In this document: positions 18,672 to 30,687 of the stretch, piece after piece
Position numbering within the stretch: the first letter of the stretch is position 1
Layout of the letters: the number at the start of each line of letters is the position of its first letter
Source of the DNA: Saccoglossus kowalevskii
Taxonomy: Eukaryota; Hemichordata; Enteropneusta; Harrimaniidae
Assembly: GCF_000003605.2 (NCBI RefSeq)
Contig: NW_003119428.1
Coordinates: forward strand, 178,865-213,519
Reading direction: 5' to 3'
Length of the DNA stretch: 34,655 nucleotides
The notes under the pieces: model-generated
Told to the model about the DNA's origin: nothing
The model's input: only the letters and a program-made list of their open reading frames with translations
Database searches by the model: none
Program-made: the position numbers and the translations under genes

Positions 18672-20600
18672 GGAAATTATATCTGTGAAAAAGCTTCTTT
18701 AGCGGGCGTGAACTAATTCATTAAATATGATTCGCGAATAATCGTGAAAGTGTTCAGCCGCCGACGAGCGAAGCTCTAATAACTACAAAACGACGGAGAT
18801 GGCGTTGTCGGTAAAATCTTAAACCGTCAGCTGTAGCCGTTTTAGGTCACAATTCATGGGACATAGACAGATCGCAAGCTTACTCTTCATTAAAGTATGC
18901 AGCATTAGTGTAAGCGTGTTTTATACGCAGCATACAGCGAATCTTCCCCCAACAACGGAAACTATAGCGTGCGGACAAATGCCGATTCTGGGTTATTTCG
19001 AGAACACTTACATCAGAAAACGGTGAACACGGAGATACAATTTCCTGAAGATGAATAAGACGGTTCTATACGCCGTCAAGCGAATAGAATATAACGGCGA
19101 TGCGTTACTATTTATGGCACAGATTTGGATGAATGACCACTATGTCATTTTATCGTGATCGATGATGACGGGACGTTTTGAACATTCCTGTATCAACCAG
19201 CCGGGGGATGAGAATGTCACACAGATAAATCCATTACAACAACACCAAGATATGGTCCAGATATGAGCAGATTTCATCGGTATAATACCTTCATGGTTAT
19301 GATAACCCATTAAGGACGTCGTTGCACTCGTAAGATGGTTATCAACCGGCGTTGCGGTCGACGCAAATAACACAAACGCAAAGATTCCTTGAGTTTGAAT
19401 ATTACGAGTAGTAAGAATAGCAATGGTACCACAGCTGGTGGAGGCAATCAACGTCTACCAACTTACCGATTATTCCTGCAACTTATGCTGCTTATATTTA
19501 CACATATGGACATACGGTTCAATTTGTCGCATATTTCTCCAGAGAATAGTAACCCTGCCAAAGTTGTCTGTAGAGGCGTCATTCCCCTTTACAAGCGCTG
19601 CGTCGAGTATGGTGATGAGAGGATAGACGTATAATTCATCAGCATGGGAACGCGGAGGAGAATCCGCTTGTTTGGTTCCATTCAAGTTGGCAATGATTTG
19701 TCAAGGCGTATTTTATTATCCAGTGAGCTATCTGACATACGCTCAAACCAATCGGCTTACCGTCAACAATGCGAAGCAATATGGTCCAATGCCCCCGAAC
19801 ATCGCAATTCACAAATAAATTCCCGTCGTTATTAAATTACGTTCATAGTATACTATACTTAAAACTGATATGTTTTCAAATCCCGCGGTGCGTATACTCA
19901 AGGTCAAGTTCTGACGAGAAAGTGCATTAGCGGCAACGGAGAGATGCTTCTTCAACTCCTCGAACATTATATCGCGTGCTTCGTATGATGGAAATCTTCG
20001 GTAACACTCTAGCTCAAAGTAAAAAGCTGCCTGCAAAGACGCGTACGGCAACTTTTATCTTTTGGCGTCACGGTGCACACATAAACACCGCCTCTGCTGT
20101 ATACGTGTATCCCGTAGAATTGGACTGTCACATGCAAACTGGTCATGCAGGTGGCGTTTGTAAATTGTAGTAGACAGAAATGAACCGTGATCAATTTACC
20201 CAGAATGCTGTGTGCATATCTTTAAATCGAGGGCGCCGATCGCTCGAGGTGATTATCCATACAGGTCGAACAGCGACATGTGACAGTGACAAAAGCTGCT
20301 AATTCAAACACACATTTTTATCACTTATGTGTATAATTACACTGTTTGTTTAACTAACCATAATGATGATATCCATGCATTATTAACGAGACCACGGGAC
20401 CTTGGTACCTCCGGCTTTATAACTACACGTTATAAATAAATATACACCGTACCATCCCGTTAGTGTGCGAAGACTCCTTTAGAACGAGTTTAAAATAACG
20501 TGTTTTAATCGATCCGTGTATCAATGTTAATGTTACTCGACAGCACCGTGCATCACGCGTTTTACCTGAAAAGATATACTAGACCACAGAGCAACATACA
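18672..20600. other. Upstream region of the folate-receptor-like gene; weak - strand coding signals
   Basis: No gene is firmly supported. On the - strand, about 20030 to 19140 contains consecutive open blocks in shifting frames. One follows a CTTTGCAG acceptor at 20030 and reads ELECYRRFPSYEARDIMFEE; another ends at a GTAAGC donor near 19749. No protein family is recognised and chance cannot be ruled out. Confidence 0.3.
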
Positions 20601-20965
20601 AGAATTTATTTATTCATCCTTTATGTATTTACTCATATCAATAAGGCAAAGAGCTCTGGTAGCCACAGCTACTACGAAGGGATGATCTGAGATACAGCAA
20701 CTATCACCCTGCGGGAATTCACTACTCGTACGATAATGCCTTTTTTTATCATGCACGGGACTGACGGTATTTAGTGTCACCTATTCGATAGGACGCCATC
20801 CTCTTTTACCTACTATCGCGTGTTTTGTTGGTTGAAGAAGAATCTACTACACATTATACTGCTAAGTGAACAGTCGATTGGGAGAATCGAACCCTTAACC
20901 GGCTCTCAATCTGTTGCGATGTGAACACGCGAACAGCTGTGCCACGTAGAGGTTTACAATCTGAA
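20600..20965 (-). mobile_element. tRNA-derived SINE-like element
   Basis: On the - strand the head (about 20960-20875) has an A-box-like GTGGCACAGCTGTT and a B-box-like GGTTCGATTCTCC at suitable spacing, the internal promoter pattern of tRNA genes. The tRNA fold is imperfect (weak acceptor stem), so a true tRNA is unlikely. A body of about 260 bp follows, with 'gctgtggctaccagagctctttgcc', ending in an AT-rich tail near 20600. Confidence 0.55.
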
Positions 20966-22940
20966 CGAATTTAAGACACTAGACCGAGTGGGAATACAAT
21001 GTACACGCTGCCACGGGAGACAGGCGTTATCTCATCACAAGTGCGTCGTGACGATAAGAGAACGCTATATTGTGTAATATAGGGTGGTTTAGTGGTTCTT
21101 GGCGCTGTTGAACTGTTTTACCTCTTTAAGTGGTACAATCAGTCGCAAAATAAACTATCTGATTTCTCGCAATAAATGGCAGCTAGACCGAGGGGCACAT
21201 TATTGAATTTGTTAGTGATTATAGTGAAAACGCGTGCAACGGTTAACCAATAATGAATGGCTTTATGTCGTTTCCGACGGCTCACTCTCACTTCCCATTA
21301 GGATTATCAGTGACGACTCGTAGCCATGACAACATAAAACATCCCTTCTGACTATTGATGACGAAGATACCACGATATGACCGTGGGAAATGGGGATAGC
21401 AAAACCAGTTAGCTCAGCGTTTCTGGCAGACAGTTTGTACACTACTGACTATTTCCCCATATTAATAAGTCACCGATAATAATACCATGGTAATAGGTTT
21501 CATACTTTACAGACTATTTTAGTCATGACGTCATACACCTTTGTTATGAGTTGCGCCCTCTTGCGGCGAAACGATTCTATGACGTAAAACGGTGACGCAA
21601 AGGCCATTCATATTGTCGAAATTGTTTTGATATGTAGTTGCCCTTCAATAAAAATAATGCTTTCGAGACAATTTACTATTATTCCAGACGACGAGCGACA
21701 TCGCTAGCAAACAGTTTTCGATTTGAATGACAATGTTTTCACCCATTTACGTCATTTTTACGTCACGGAAACGCTTTGTCGCCAAAGATCGCGACATTGT
21801 TCCATTGTATATTGCAGTGAGAACGTCTCTTGCAGGTGCGAATTAGCCATTTATGTTGCGTGATGTTATTGCTACGATCGATCGATTTTATTTTGTTTAA
21901 TGCCGAGTTACGATTTCGGATTTCCACTCATACCAGGATTGTTATTTTAGTACATCGTTTTACTGCATTGTTTGAACTTTGTAATACGTTTTCAAATGGC
22001 GTGTTTATCAGACGAGCCATAAGGATTTCCAATTGTCTCTTGTGTCCAAGTTAGAAACAAAAATAAAACAGATTGACTGAATTATAAATGGCAGTCTGTG
22101 GTCGATTAACGGAATCGTGTGGTATATCGATTATATACACAATCGCAAAAGCTCGTAAGAGAAATATTGTACATCGTTTTCTGGTGTCAGTTGAAGTGTG
22201 ACGACGTTGAAAACTGTTATTTCAATATACTAGTATTCCTTGAAATGTGACGTAGGATCTCCTGTTTCGTTCCGAACGAGTACAGTTTGATTAGAATTTA
22301 TTTCCTATTTGTTCAGCCTTCAACATAGATACGCTGAATTATTAACAATTTGAAAAGATATAACATGTGTTTACTTTTGTTTTACATATTGTAACTTATG
22401 TTTAGCTTTCCATATTTTAATATTGTAATGAGACAATTGCAATACGTTAATACAAATTTACATAAATATAATTAGAATTTAAGAGACATAAACGACACAC
22501 GACAACGACAAAATACATGAACACCAAGTTAATGGAACATGAACACGGCGCCAATTCGATCAAGTTAAATTGCAAAATGTGCAATGACGTGCATAGCTTA
22601 TCATGTGAATCATTATATATGTATATGACGTCATAGACTCGGCAATGTAGTAGGGATGGTTCATGCATGCACTTGGGTGGTTAGGGGACTGTCGTATTTC
22701 GGTGGTGTATGATTGTTTTTGTAAATATTATTTTGTTTGTTCGATTGGTGTATTATTAGTTGGGTATGCCTGACCTGCATTTCCCGTACCTTTATTCACT
22801 ACTTCACAATTCGTGAATGGCGACGCATCTTACAGATTTTCTTGGTTCCGGATACTTTATAGCTAGTAGGGGAATTGCTTAGTGGAGGGAATGGGGTGCA
22901 TTATCACAGTGTCATCATAAATTCCTGTCCCACCCCAGTC
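20966..22940. other. Intergenic, no gene seen
   Basis: The sequence contains CpG-bearing patches (21540-21830) and AT-rich patches (22300-22450). Short frames on both strands lack motifs. No repeat array is visible. Confidence 0.4.
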
Positions 22941-22954
22941 ATAAAAAATGTGCT

Positions 22955-24262
22955 GTTCTTTATATGAAATGTCATTTTCGTGTTCCCATTTTATCGTAGT
23001 ATACAAGCCAACCCATAATATGTATAAAGGGTCATCTTCGTGTATAAATTCATTATATATTTATAAAATGTCATCTTTCTGTATTACTGCATTATATGCA
23101 TATAAAATGCCATTCATAAAATTCATTATACGTAAGAAATATCATCTTCGTGTATCAGTTTATTATGTGTATAAAACGTCATTGCACTACTTCTTTATAT
23201 GTATAAAATGTCATTGTACGAATTCATTATATGTAAAAAAAATGTCATTGTACGTATTCATTATATGTATAAAATGTCATTGAACGAATTCATTATATGT
23301 CTAAATGTCATTGTATCAATTCATTATATGTATGAAAAATCATCTTCGTGTATCAGTTATTATATGTATAAAACGTCATTGCACTACCTCATTATATGTA
23401 AATGTCATTGTACGAATTCATTATATGTATAAATGTCATTGTACGAATTCATTATATGTATAAAATGTCATTGCATCAATTCATTATATGTATAAAACGT
23501 CATTGTACGAATTCAATATATGTATAAATGTCATTGTACGAATTCATTATATGTATAAATGTCATTGTACGAATTTATTATATGTATAAATGTCATTGTA
23601 CGAATTCATTATATGTATAAATGTCATTGTACGAATTCATTATATGTATAAATGTCATTGTACGAATTCATTATATGTATAAAATGTCATTGCATCAATT
23701 CATTATATGTATAAAACGTCATTGTACGAATTCAATATATGTATAAATGTCATTGTACGAATTCATTATATGTATAAATGTCATTGTACGAATTTATTAT
23801 ATGTATACATGTCATTGTACGAATTCATTATATGTATAAATGTCATTGTACGAATTCATTATATGTATAAATGTCATTGTACGAATTCATTATATGTATA
23901 AAATGTCATTGTACGAATTCATTATATGTATAAATGTCATTGTACGAATTCATTATATGTATAAAATGTCATTGTGCAATTGTTGATACGTCTAAATGCC
24001 ATCGTCGTGAACCAATTCATAATAGGTGTAAAAAGTCATTTTCGTATATCACTGCATTATATGCATATAAAATATCGTTCAAAAAAATCATTATACGTAT
24101 GAAAAATCATCTTCGTGTATCAGTTATTATATGTATAAAACGTCATTGCACTACTTCATTATATGTAAACGTCATTGTACCAATTCATTATATGTAAATG
24201 TCATTTTACCAATTCATTATACCCCCAAATTTCATCTTCGTGTATCAATTCATAATAGGTAT
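22955..24262. repeat. 31/32-bp minisatellite, about 40 copies, with higher-order structure
   Basis: The unit is GTCATTGTACGAATTCATTA followed by TATGTATAAAT, with a 32-bp form ending TAAAAT. Outer units are diverged (CATCTTCGTGTATCA, TGCACTACTTC, ATGCATATAAAATGCC). Within 23460-23800 the marker unit TTGCATCAATTC is followed by the AAACG and CAATATATG variants and this block recurs 219 bp later (23471 and 23690). A diverged block at 23083-23210 recurs at 24036-24180. Met/Tyr/Ile-rich open frames are artefacts. Confidence 0.95.
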
Positions 24263-24294
24263 TATGAATTACAGTCACATTTACAAACATATAA

Positions 24295-24375
24295 ATACGA
24301 AACATGGGATTCGAACTCGCAATTACGCCAGACGCGCTCCCCGTTACGATATAACGCACTGCCCCTCCAACAAAA
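24295..24375 (-). repeat. tRNA-like fragment (SINE head or pseudo-tRNA)
   Basis: On the - strand GGGGCAGTGCGTTATATCGTAAC is followed by GAGCGCGTCTGGCGTAATTG and a B-box GAGTTCGAATCCC. Spacing between the A-box-like and B-box-like parts is near that of tRNAs, but the acceptor stem does not close. It directly adjoins the 31-bp array. Confidence 0.45.
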
Positions 24376-24469
24376 GACGCGTATAAAATCTAGTATTCCG
24401 TTTTCAGAACGGCCAAACTGTTAGGATCACCCTCGGGGACAGTTAAATTCACCAGCAGTGACAAGCACC

Positions 24470-26570
24470 TGAGTGGAAGTAATATAAACTACATGCACAT
24501 GGACTAATTCATTACATGTACAAAATGTACCAATTGTTTAACATATTCAAAACAGGAAACCCTTTACCCCGTGTATGAGTAGACAACTGGCCTATATGTG
24601 GCCTTCAAAGTTGTCTTACCCCTCATCCTTAACGGGTAGCATACTCTGAGGGTATATCTAGCATTTATAGCAGCCGTCCATACACGTTACAAGAGGTACA
24701 TCTAGAGAGGACCCGTAAAACAGAAGAGCACACAGAGTTGACAACCAATCTTTTTTCATCTACTGATTCTACTGTCATCTATTCGATGACAAAATTAAAT
24801 ACCCGTAGGGGGTCGACTTTTTAGTGAACACATGTCGGTAAGGTTGATTTATCTCATGGTTATCTAAGTAGAAAATTAAAGTTCCATTCCCTAAATGACC
24901 GCTGTAAGTGTCACAAGACCTTTCAATTATGTACAGTTCATGAGAATGCTTACCTAATATTTGTTTTCATTCTTTCTGCTGATCACAATAATCGGTGAGA
25001 TAATCAGTGAGAGGGCGTTCTGCATATTAAGTGATATTCGGAGCTCGTCCATGAATATTTTGAGTTGACGCACCACGCTGTGTACAACATGGTATCACGT
25101 GATCGTGGACATAATGTTTCTGATATTGGTATAATAATTATTTACAAACACCTGATTTTACTCGACCAAATACATGGCTAATGTGTTTTTTTTTTAAACT
25201 TCGAGATGGTATCAGTGTGAGTCGTGCATAATATAATTATGAATTGGTCATCTTTGGTGAGCAAATACATTCACAAGATCAGATCGGAAATGACGTCATT
25301 ACCAGCCACATTAATTTTGTTTTTCAAACTACACGCTTTGATGTATGCCGGTACATGCGTGCATACATGGTAAACTAATTCCAGTAATAAAGTTGTTTGA
25401 ACTTACAATTACGTTAAACTGTTATTTATATCAAAAAGTTTACAACATGCCTCAGGTACCGGTGCGCACGCAGAGGAAGTGAAGAGAGAAAAAACTCCTC
25501 GAACGTTATCGGGTATAGCTGAGCTCCTCGAATACAAATGATGACACACGCACACAATGATTGAGAGATTAAAAAACCTCTCCGACTTTTGACAATTCAC
25601 GAGGAGTACGCGAGGGAGCGATAAAACGAGAGCAATTAAGACAATATCGCCATGATATCGGATTTGTTATGACCACAGGGGAACCTCGTTATGGGAAATG
25701 ACAATTCTCTTATGCTCACCACTGCAACGTAGCTGATAAAAAGAAGTAACCAATTAAACGAAAGCATGCATTTTCTGAATCTTTTGTATTGTTGCAAATA
25801 ACGTATATCAATGTTAGCGTAGACCGGCTTTGTAACAAAAGGATCGCAGGTTATTGCTGCAATGAGTATTTTCACTGAAATCAAATTAAGCTCATTGCGT
25901 GGGCAAGTGAGCCCCGAAACTAAAATGAAACAGAAAAACTGCAGAGTAACATATACGTCCCAAGGTATCCCTAATAATTTACATTGTATATTCCCATGAT
26001 GCATCTCATCTCGGGATCTCATTTATGTGAACAAGAGAAATAGCTAACTTACTCATTAGATGCGGTAGCCTGGGGTTTACATACAAATGTTTCAATTTGT
26101 CCCCTGGTTATGCTTTCGGGGTTCAACCATATACACAGATAAACCTAACCCTATTGTAGTGTTGACTTGATATTATCAATAATAATATTTTCTTGTTACA
26201 ACTATCTGCGTCGAAGATCAATAACGGGAGCGTGTACAGATCATCATCTTTATTTTATGACAACCAAATAATAGCTAATCAAGAAGACATTGCTGCACGT
26301 GAATTAAATTAAACATTACATTACATCACATCACTGTGCAATTGCATATTCCCCGCCTCTGCAATGTGATACATTGCCTGTCCTATGTATATTTGCCCGC
26401 TCTATACAATGACATATTTTCCGCTCCAATGAGAAAGTTTTTGATGTAATCATGCATTTCATTCTATAAATTAATTAGCTAAAGTTGGCGTTAAGGGTAA
26501 ACTATTCACAGTATTACGTTCCTTGTACTCAAAAAGTATGTATCTGTTCACCTGTTGGAATCACATATTT
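24470..26570. other. Intergenic, no gene seen
   Basis: No array or clear inverted repeat. The 128-codon - strand frame at 25636-26022 has no domain and no splice support; I treat it as chance. A short degenerate repeat ('gcatattccccgc', 'gtatatttgcccgc', 'acatattttccgc') lies at 26344-26425. Confidence 0.4.
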
Positions 26571-26574
26571 CATT

Positions 26575-28045
26575 TCCCAGATGTGAATTAGGTGTCCAAC
26601 AGGGTAGTATACTACCACTTCTCTTATTTTTTTATTAATGACATTCGAAATGCAATGTACCAAGATCATTCACATAGTTACAAAGAAATCTCCTTATGAG
26701 CTTTTTGCTGACGATCTGTCACCCTTAAGCTCAACTAGGGTGGGTTCTGAACAATCTGAGAATTATTGCTATAAATAAATAAATCGAAACATTGCTGTAA
26801 TAAGGCTTGGCAGCAGACTCAATTGATTCTGAAATTGATTCCTTTATGGTGACAGAATAGACGCCACCTTGGGTGCTATCTAGTTCTAGTTTCATGGACT
26901 CACACATTTTAGCTAGCCAATTAAGCAAGCTATACCAAAATAACGTTAATGTTAAAATATCACTTTTTTATGGCACAATCTAACTAATTGTGTTGTATGG
27001 CAGTGAGACAACAGAATTGCAAGAGGCATATAACCAAGGTCATGTAACTGAAGAACAAGAACACAACCAAAATCTGTATGTAGATACACATAGAAGAGGT
27101 ACAGCATTTCAAATACATTGGCAGCTATATATCAGCTTACAGTAGTATCGAGAAGGAAATCGCATCTAGAATTCAGTAGACTGCAGAATATCTGGAAATC
27201 ATCAGTCCTGAAATCCAGCAACAAAATTAAAATTTACAAATCAAATGTCCGCTCAGTTCTCCTGTATGCAACCGAAACCTTGAGAAAATTGAAAGCAGAC
27301 TCAGAGACTTTGAAAGCTGGTTTCACCGCCGAATCTTTAAAGTACAATGGTCACAACATAGTAGAAGTCAGGTATTAAAACTATCGTCCATGAAGCAACC
27401 CCCCCTCCTATGCTACTTGCATAGAAGTGCAATACGGGTATGTGCCGCCCGACTGGGGTGTCATTTCACGTTATTTTGTTTAGAAGTGGGTGGTCATTTA
27501 TCAATGGTTTGGTTTAGAAGTGTGTAGCATTTATTCCATTTTTCACAGGTCCTTATATTCAAGGCCAAATACCGGAAAAGGCTGAATAAATTGCATCGGC
27601 CGGATGCGCTCACTGGTTGCGAAAGTTGTGAGCTGGGTGTTTTTTTCGCTAAAAACAGTTTTGTTTAGAAGTGGGTATATATATAGAAAAAAATGGTTTA
27701 GAAGTGAGTATGGTTTACGAGAGGTGGGCTTCACGCCCTTACCCATTTAATGTGGAAGTACCCCCCCCCCCCGGGAGCAAAACAAAGACGCTGGGGTGGC
27801 TGGGCCATGTGATGAGAATGAATAAGACCAGACACCCACACACTGCACTCAGATGGGAACCGCCAGGAAAGAGTAGAAGAGTCAGACCATTGGGTACCTG
27901 TCTGAGAACAGTGGAAGAGGAAATGGTAGAAATGGGGAAAACCTGGAACGTGGTTCATTGGCTTGCTCAGGACCGTGAAGGCCGGAGGAGTTATATTGGC
28001 GCCTTATGCTCCAGTTGAAGCGAAGAAGATTAAGCTAAGTGAGGT
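26575..28045 (+). pseudogene. Broken non-LTR retrotransposon (LINE) reverse-transcriptase relic
   Basis: Three decayed pieces occur in the order of a LINE ORF2. About 26585-26770 reads ELGVQQGSILPLLLFF and, after a frameshift, INDIRNA; FADDLSPLSS at about 26700 matches the reverse transcriptase [YF]xDD box. About 27150-27330 reads FSRLQNIWKSS, KIKIYKSNVRSVLLYATET, the known post-RT region. 27785-28018 reads LGWLGHVMRMNKTRHPHTAL, EPPGKSRR, AQDREGRRSYIGALCSS and stop, the usual C-terminus. Multiple frameshifts, stops and an inserted segment mean it is dead. Confidence 0.85.
27400..27775. repeat. Insertion within the LINE relic with TTTAGAAGTGGGT motifs and poly-C ends
   Basis: The segment starts near a C7 run (27399) and ends at a C12 run (27762-27773), and replaces LINE sequence expected between the two conserved pieces. 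It contains 'gtttagaagtg(g/t)gt' at least five times and 'ggtatgtgccgcccgactgggg'. Likely a non-autonomous element of the same style as 14225-14665. Confidence 0.6.
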
Positions 28046-30110
28046 TTGGGAATATCAAAAATGAGAACAAATTGAAGCTTTGCACATGACCTTTTTATAT
28101 TGCTTTGCCTTGAAGGTATACCAAAATGTAGCAAACTTTCTGTCCACGATAGAATCGAATATTATATGATGTAGCCAAATATGTATTATCAAATACTGAT
28201 TGCATATTAATGCCATCTACTTCAGTCCTGACTTCCAGTGTGTACCTAACTGTTATCAGCGGATATATTGTCAGAATCACACTATCTCATGGAATATGCT
28301 CCGATTGAACGTGTTTGGGGGGGGGGGGGGTAATATCCACATTTATCATGAACTAATTCAACTTTAAATTAAAGAAGCCAGATTTCGTTCAATCTCATAT
28401 CAGTTTCACAGAAGTATCAATCAGTCCATGCATATTAAGTTCAAACTTCTTTCAAACAGATATTATGAATGGAAGTCTCTTTAGAAAGTGTACGTCTCAC
28501 TTATTAGGATGATGTTCGGCCAGCTTGATTATGATTTCAGCTACCGCCTGGCATCATGACATTCCTATCAATCTGGGGACATAAGACCACTGGAACCCAA
28601 AATATCCAGAGTATACCTTGTACAGTCTTCCGATATGACGATATTGGGGGGGGGGGGGGGGCTTAGCCCAAAGACAAAGTTCCAGTTCATTGTCTTTCTC
28701 TGCGACTAGACCTATTCCTGTCTGACTTTCTGGTGGATCATATGCATCTTCAACTAGGGATCTCCATAGTAAAATCATTAGGAGAGTTCATTTTAGCTAT
28801 TATTATCAGAATGCAGAGGGAAAATTCAATTGTGAATTTTTGTTTTGGGTGATATTGGGGATCACCTTTTAGCGGTCTGATGCAGGGGTACTACTGTACT
28901 ACTGACTGGGATACCAATCTCAACTGGGGGGGGGGGGGGTGTCCCTCTGTGGTCATTCTGCATCACTTGACGACTATAGCCTCTTCTGTCTCCTGGGAGA
29001 CAGCCAGCTTGCTGGCTACTTTTCCCATATGTGACAAGGTGCTTGGCTTGTCATGCGCATTACCCTCTAAAAGTTGTCCTAACATGCATAGTTGAATAAA
29101 TGCAGGAACCACACTCCAACCTTGCACATACAGGATTCCAGCCCACCATTCAACATCAGGTTTGGTCATCAAGTCAAATAAATAATAGTAAATCCACATT
29201 GCGCAACACACATTATTTCATTCAACTCTGGGATTACAGGAGAACTATACATGGTGAAATTCTTTGTTCATGATATGCCATTCAGAGATATAGTCATATC
29301 ACAGATGGGCGTCTTGAACCTTCCAATTCACATCCCACTTTGAGGGGAATGTGCACATTTGTGCCAAGGGATACCCCAAGCACATTCCAGGCCGTGGCTT
29401 TTCGTGCTCTTGTTTGCCTAGCACCATCTTTATCTTGAACACAGAGTACTTGACTTGTTTAAGCTCACTATGATGATCTTTTGCAACTATCAGGGAAACT
29501 TCTAGTTGGTGGTTCATGGCTTTACTACTCTGCCGAGGTGGACTACCTAAAGTTATCCCAACCTCTTTTTTAGGCTGGGACAGTTTCATGATTCAAACAT
29601 TATTCATACTACCAGTATATCATCACCTCTCTGGGTTGGTGCTACAAGAGTGCTCATCCTTGATGTCTCCTTTCTTGAGTAGGCTCCTGAATAGGTCACA
29701 GCATGGCCCTCTTTAGTGTGTTTTTTGGGCAACCTCACACTTTGAGGAACACTACTGTGATACCCAGGCTCATCTGACACTGCATGAGTCAGGTCATAGT
29801 CCCTCACTATGTCATAAACTCTGAAACAGTCACATTGCAACCAATGGACCCCTTTCTCCCCCAAGACCTTACAAAGGCTTCAATAACCAACCTGAGGCCA
29901 AAGAAAATATTCATTAATATTTTAAGATATATCACAAAATGAACAAATGTTATAGAGGTCCACCCAAGGAACATATGTACCATGTATAAAAGCAATGGTT
30001 AATGGTTTTCAAGAAAAAACGCTTGCGAGACGGCCGTGACAGACAATCAACTATACAAACAGCTCTGGCTGTTATCTAAAAACGTTTTAACACACCCACA
30101 AACAGAAATG
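28046..30110. other. Unidentified region with three poly-G tracts and a possible decayed - strand coding sequence
   Basis: Poly-G runs of about 14-16 lie at 28317, 28647 and 28926. On the - strand, open blocks follow one another at 29864-29604, 29589-29299, 29211-28963 and 28778-28554 in different frames, with protein-like stretches (GEKGVHWLQCDCFRVYDIVR; MVLGKQEHEKPRPGMCLGYP; DLMTKPDVEWWAGILYVQGW). I do not recognise a family. It may be an old transposon ORF or chance. Confidence 0.35.
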
Positions 30111-30111
30111 A

Positions 30112-30618
30112 CAACAATTATTCACACAAAAACATTTTATTATATTCAATAATAACACAACAACAATAAACTTGCGGCTACTAATGAACATCATATGGGG
30201 AAATTAAATGAAGAATCAATATCAGCCAAATTAGTTTTATTTTCAGTTCACTGTGGTAGTCTTTAAACTCTGTTTGTGCTTTCACTGGTAAACCAAATGG
30301 ACGGAAACAAATAATTGTTACTCTGGAAAACTGGTTTACACATGTACAATGGATGGTACAGGTAATGTAAATATTAAGCATAAAATAGATGGTTGATAAA
30401 TCTAAAAAGTAGATATTTTGGAAAAATATTGGCACAATAATCGTATTGCATAGAATTTATAGAAATTGATTTCAGCATTAAATAAGATAAGAGAATGTTA
30501 TGTTTTTTTGTTCGCAGTTAGTATGTACAATCATGTTCAGCAAGAAGCCACATTACTGGTTGCCATTGACGAGCTGATCAATAAGCAATGCTGTTTCAAA
30601 CAATCCGGCCAATCAGTC
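30112..30618 (-). other. Probable 3'UTR of the - strand gene
   Basis: Downstream of the TAA at 30619-30621 the sequence is AT-rich and non-coding on the - strand. AATAAA signals on that strand occur at 30241-30236 and 30141-30136, either of which could end the transcript. Confidence 0.4.
30136..30141 (-). terminator. Candidate polyadenylation signal AATAAA
   Basis: A canonical hexamer on the - strand about 480 bp after the stop at 30619. A second copy at 30236-30241 is closer to the stop. Cleavage would be expected 10-30 bp beyond, near 30110-30125. Confidence 0.35.
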
Positions 30619-30687
30619 TTAATCTTGCTCCATCAGTGCATTTTCCACAGCTTGAGCAGCTCCGGTTGTCATCTCATCAGCATCTTT
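30619..30687 (-). CDS. Last coding exon of a - strand gene
   Basis: On the - strand a TTATTATTACAG acceptor ends at 30688, followed by 22 codons and TAA. The product ends KDADEMTTGAAQAVENALME then QD: acidic, Ala-rich and helical, with well-balanced codons. It enters in phase 0. The upstream exons are not securely found in 30690-34655, so the rest of the gene is probably beyond the right edge. I do not recognise the protein. Confidence 0.6.
   Translation of the reverse strand, partial: KDADEMTTGAAQAVENALMEQD

Noticed and set aside
20870-20960. Functional tRNA gene on the - strand
   Set aside because: The B box is good, but acceptor and T stems do not close properly and a SINE-like body follows.
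22948-24197. Met/Tyr/Ile/Cys-rich frames in the 31-bp array
   Set aside because: Repeat artefacts. Frames shift with each 31/32-bp unit and codon content follows the repeat.
25636-26022. 128-codon - strand frame
   Set aside because: Although it begins with ATG, it lacks domain, signal peptide or splice support; length is within chance for this composition.
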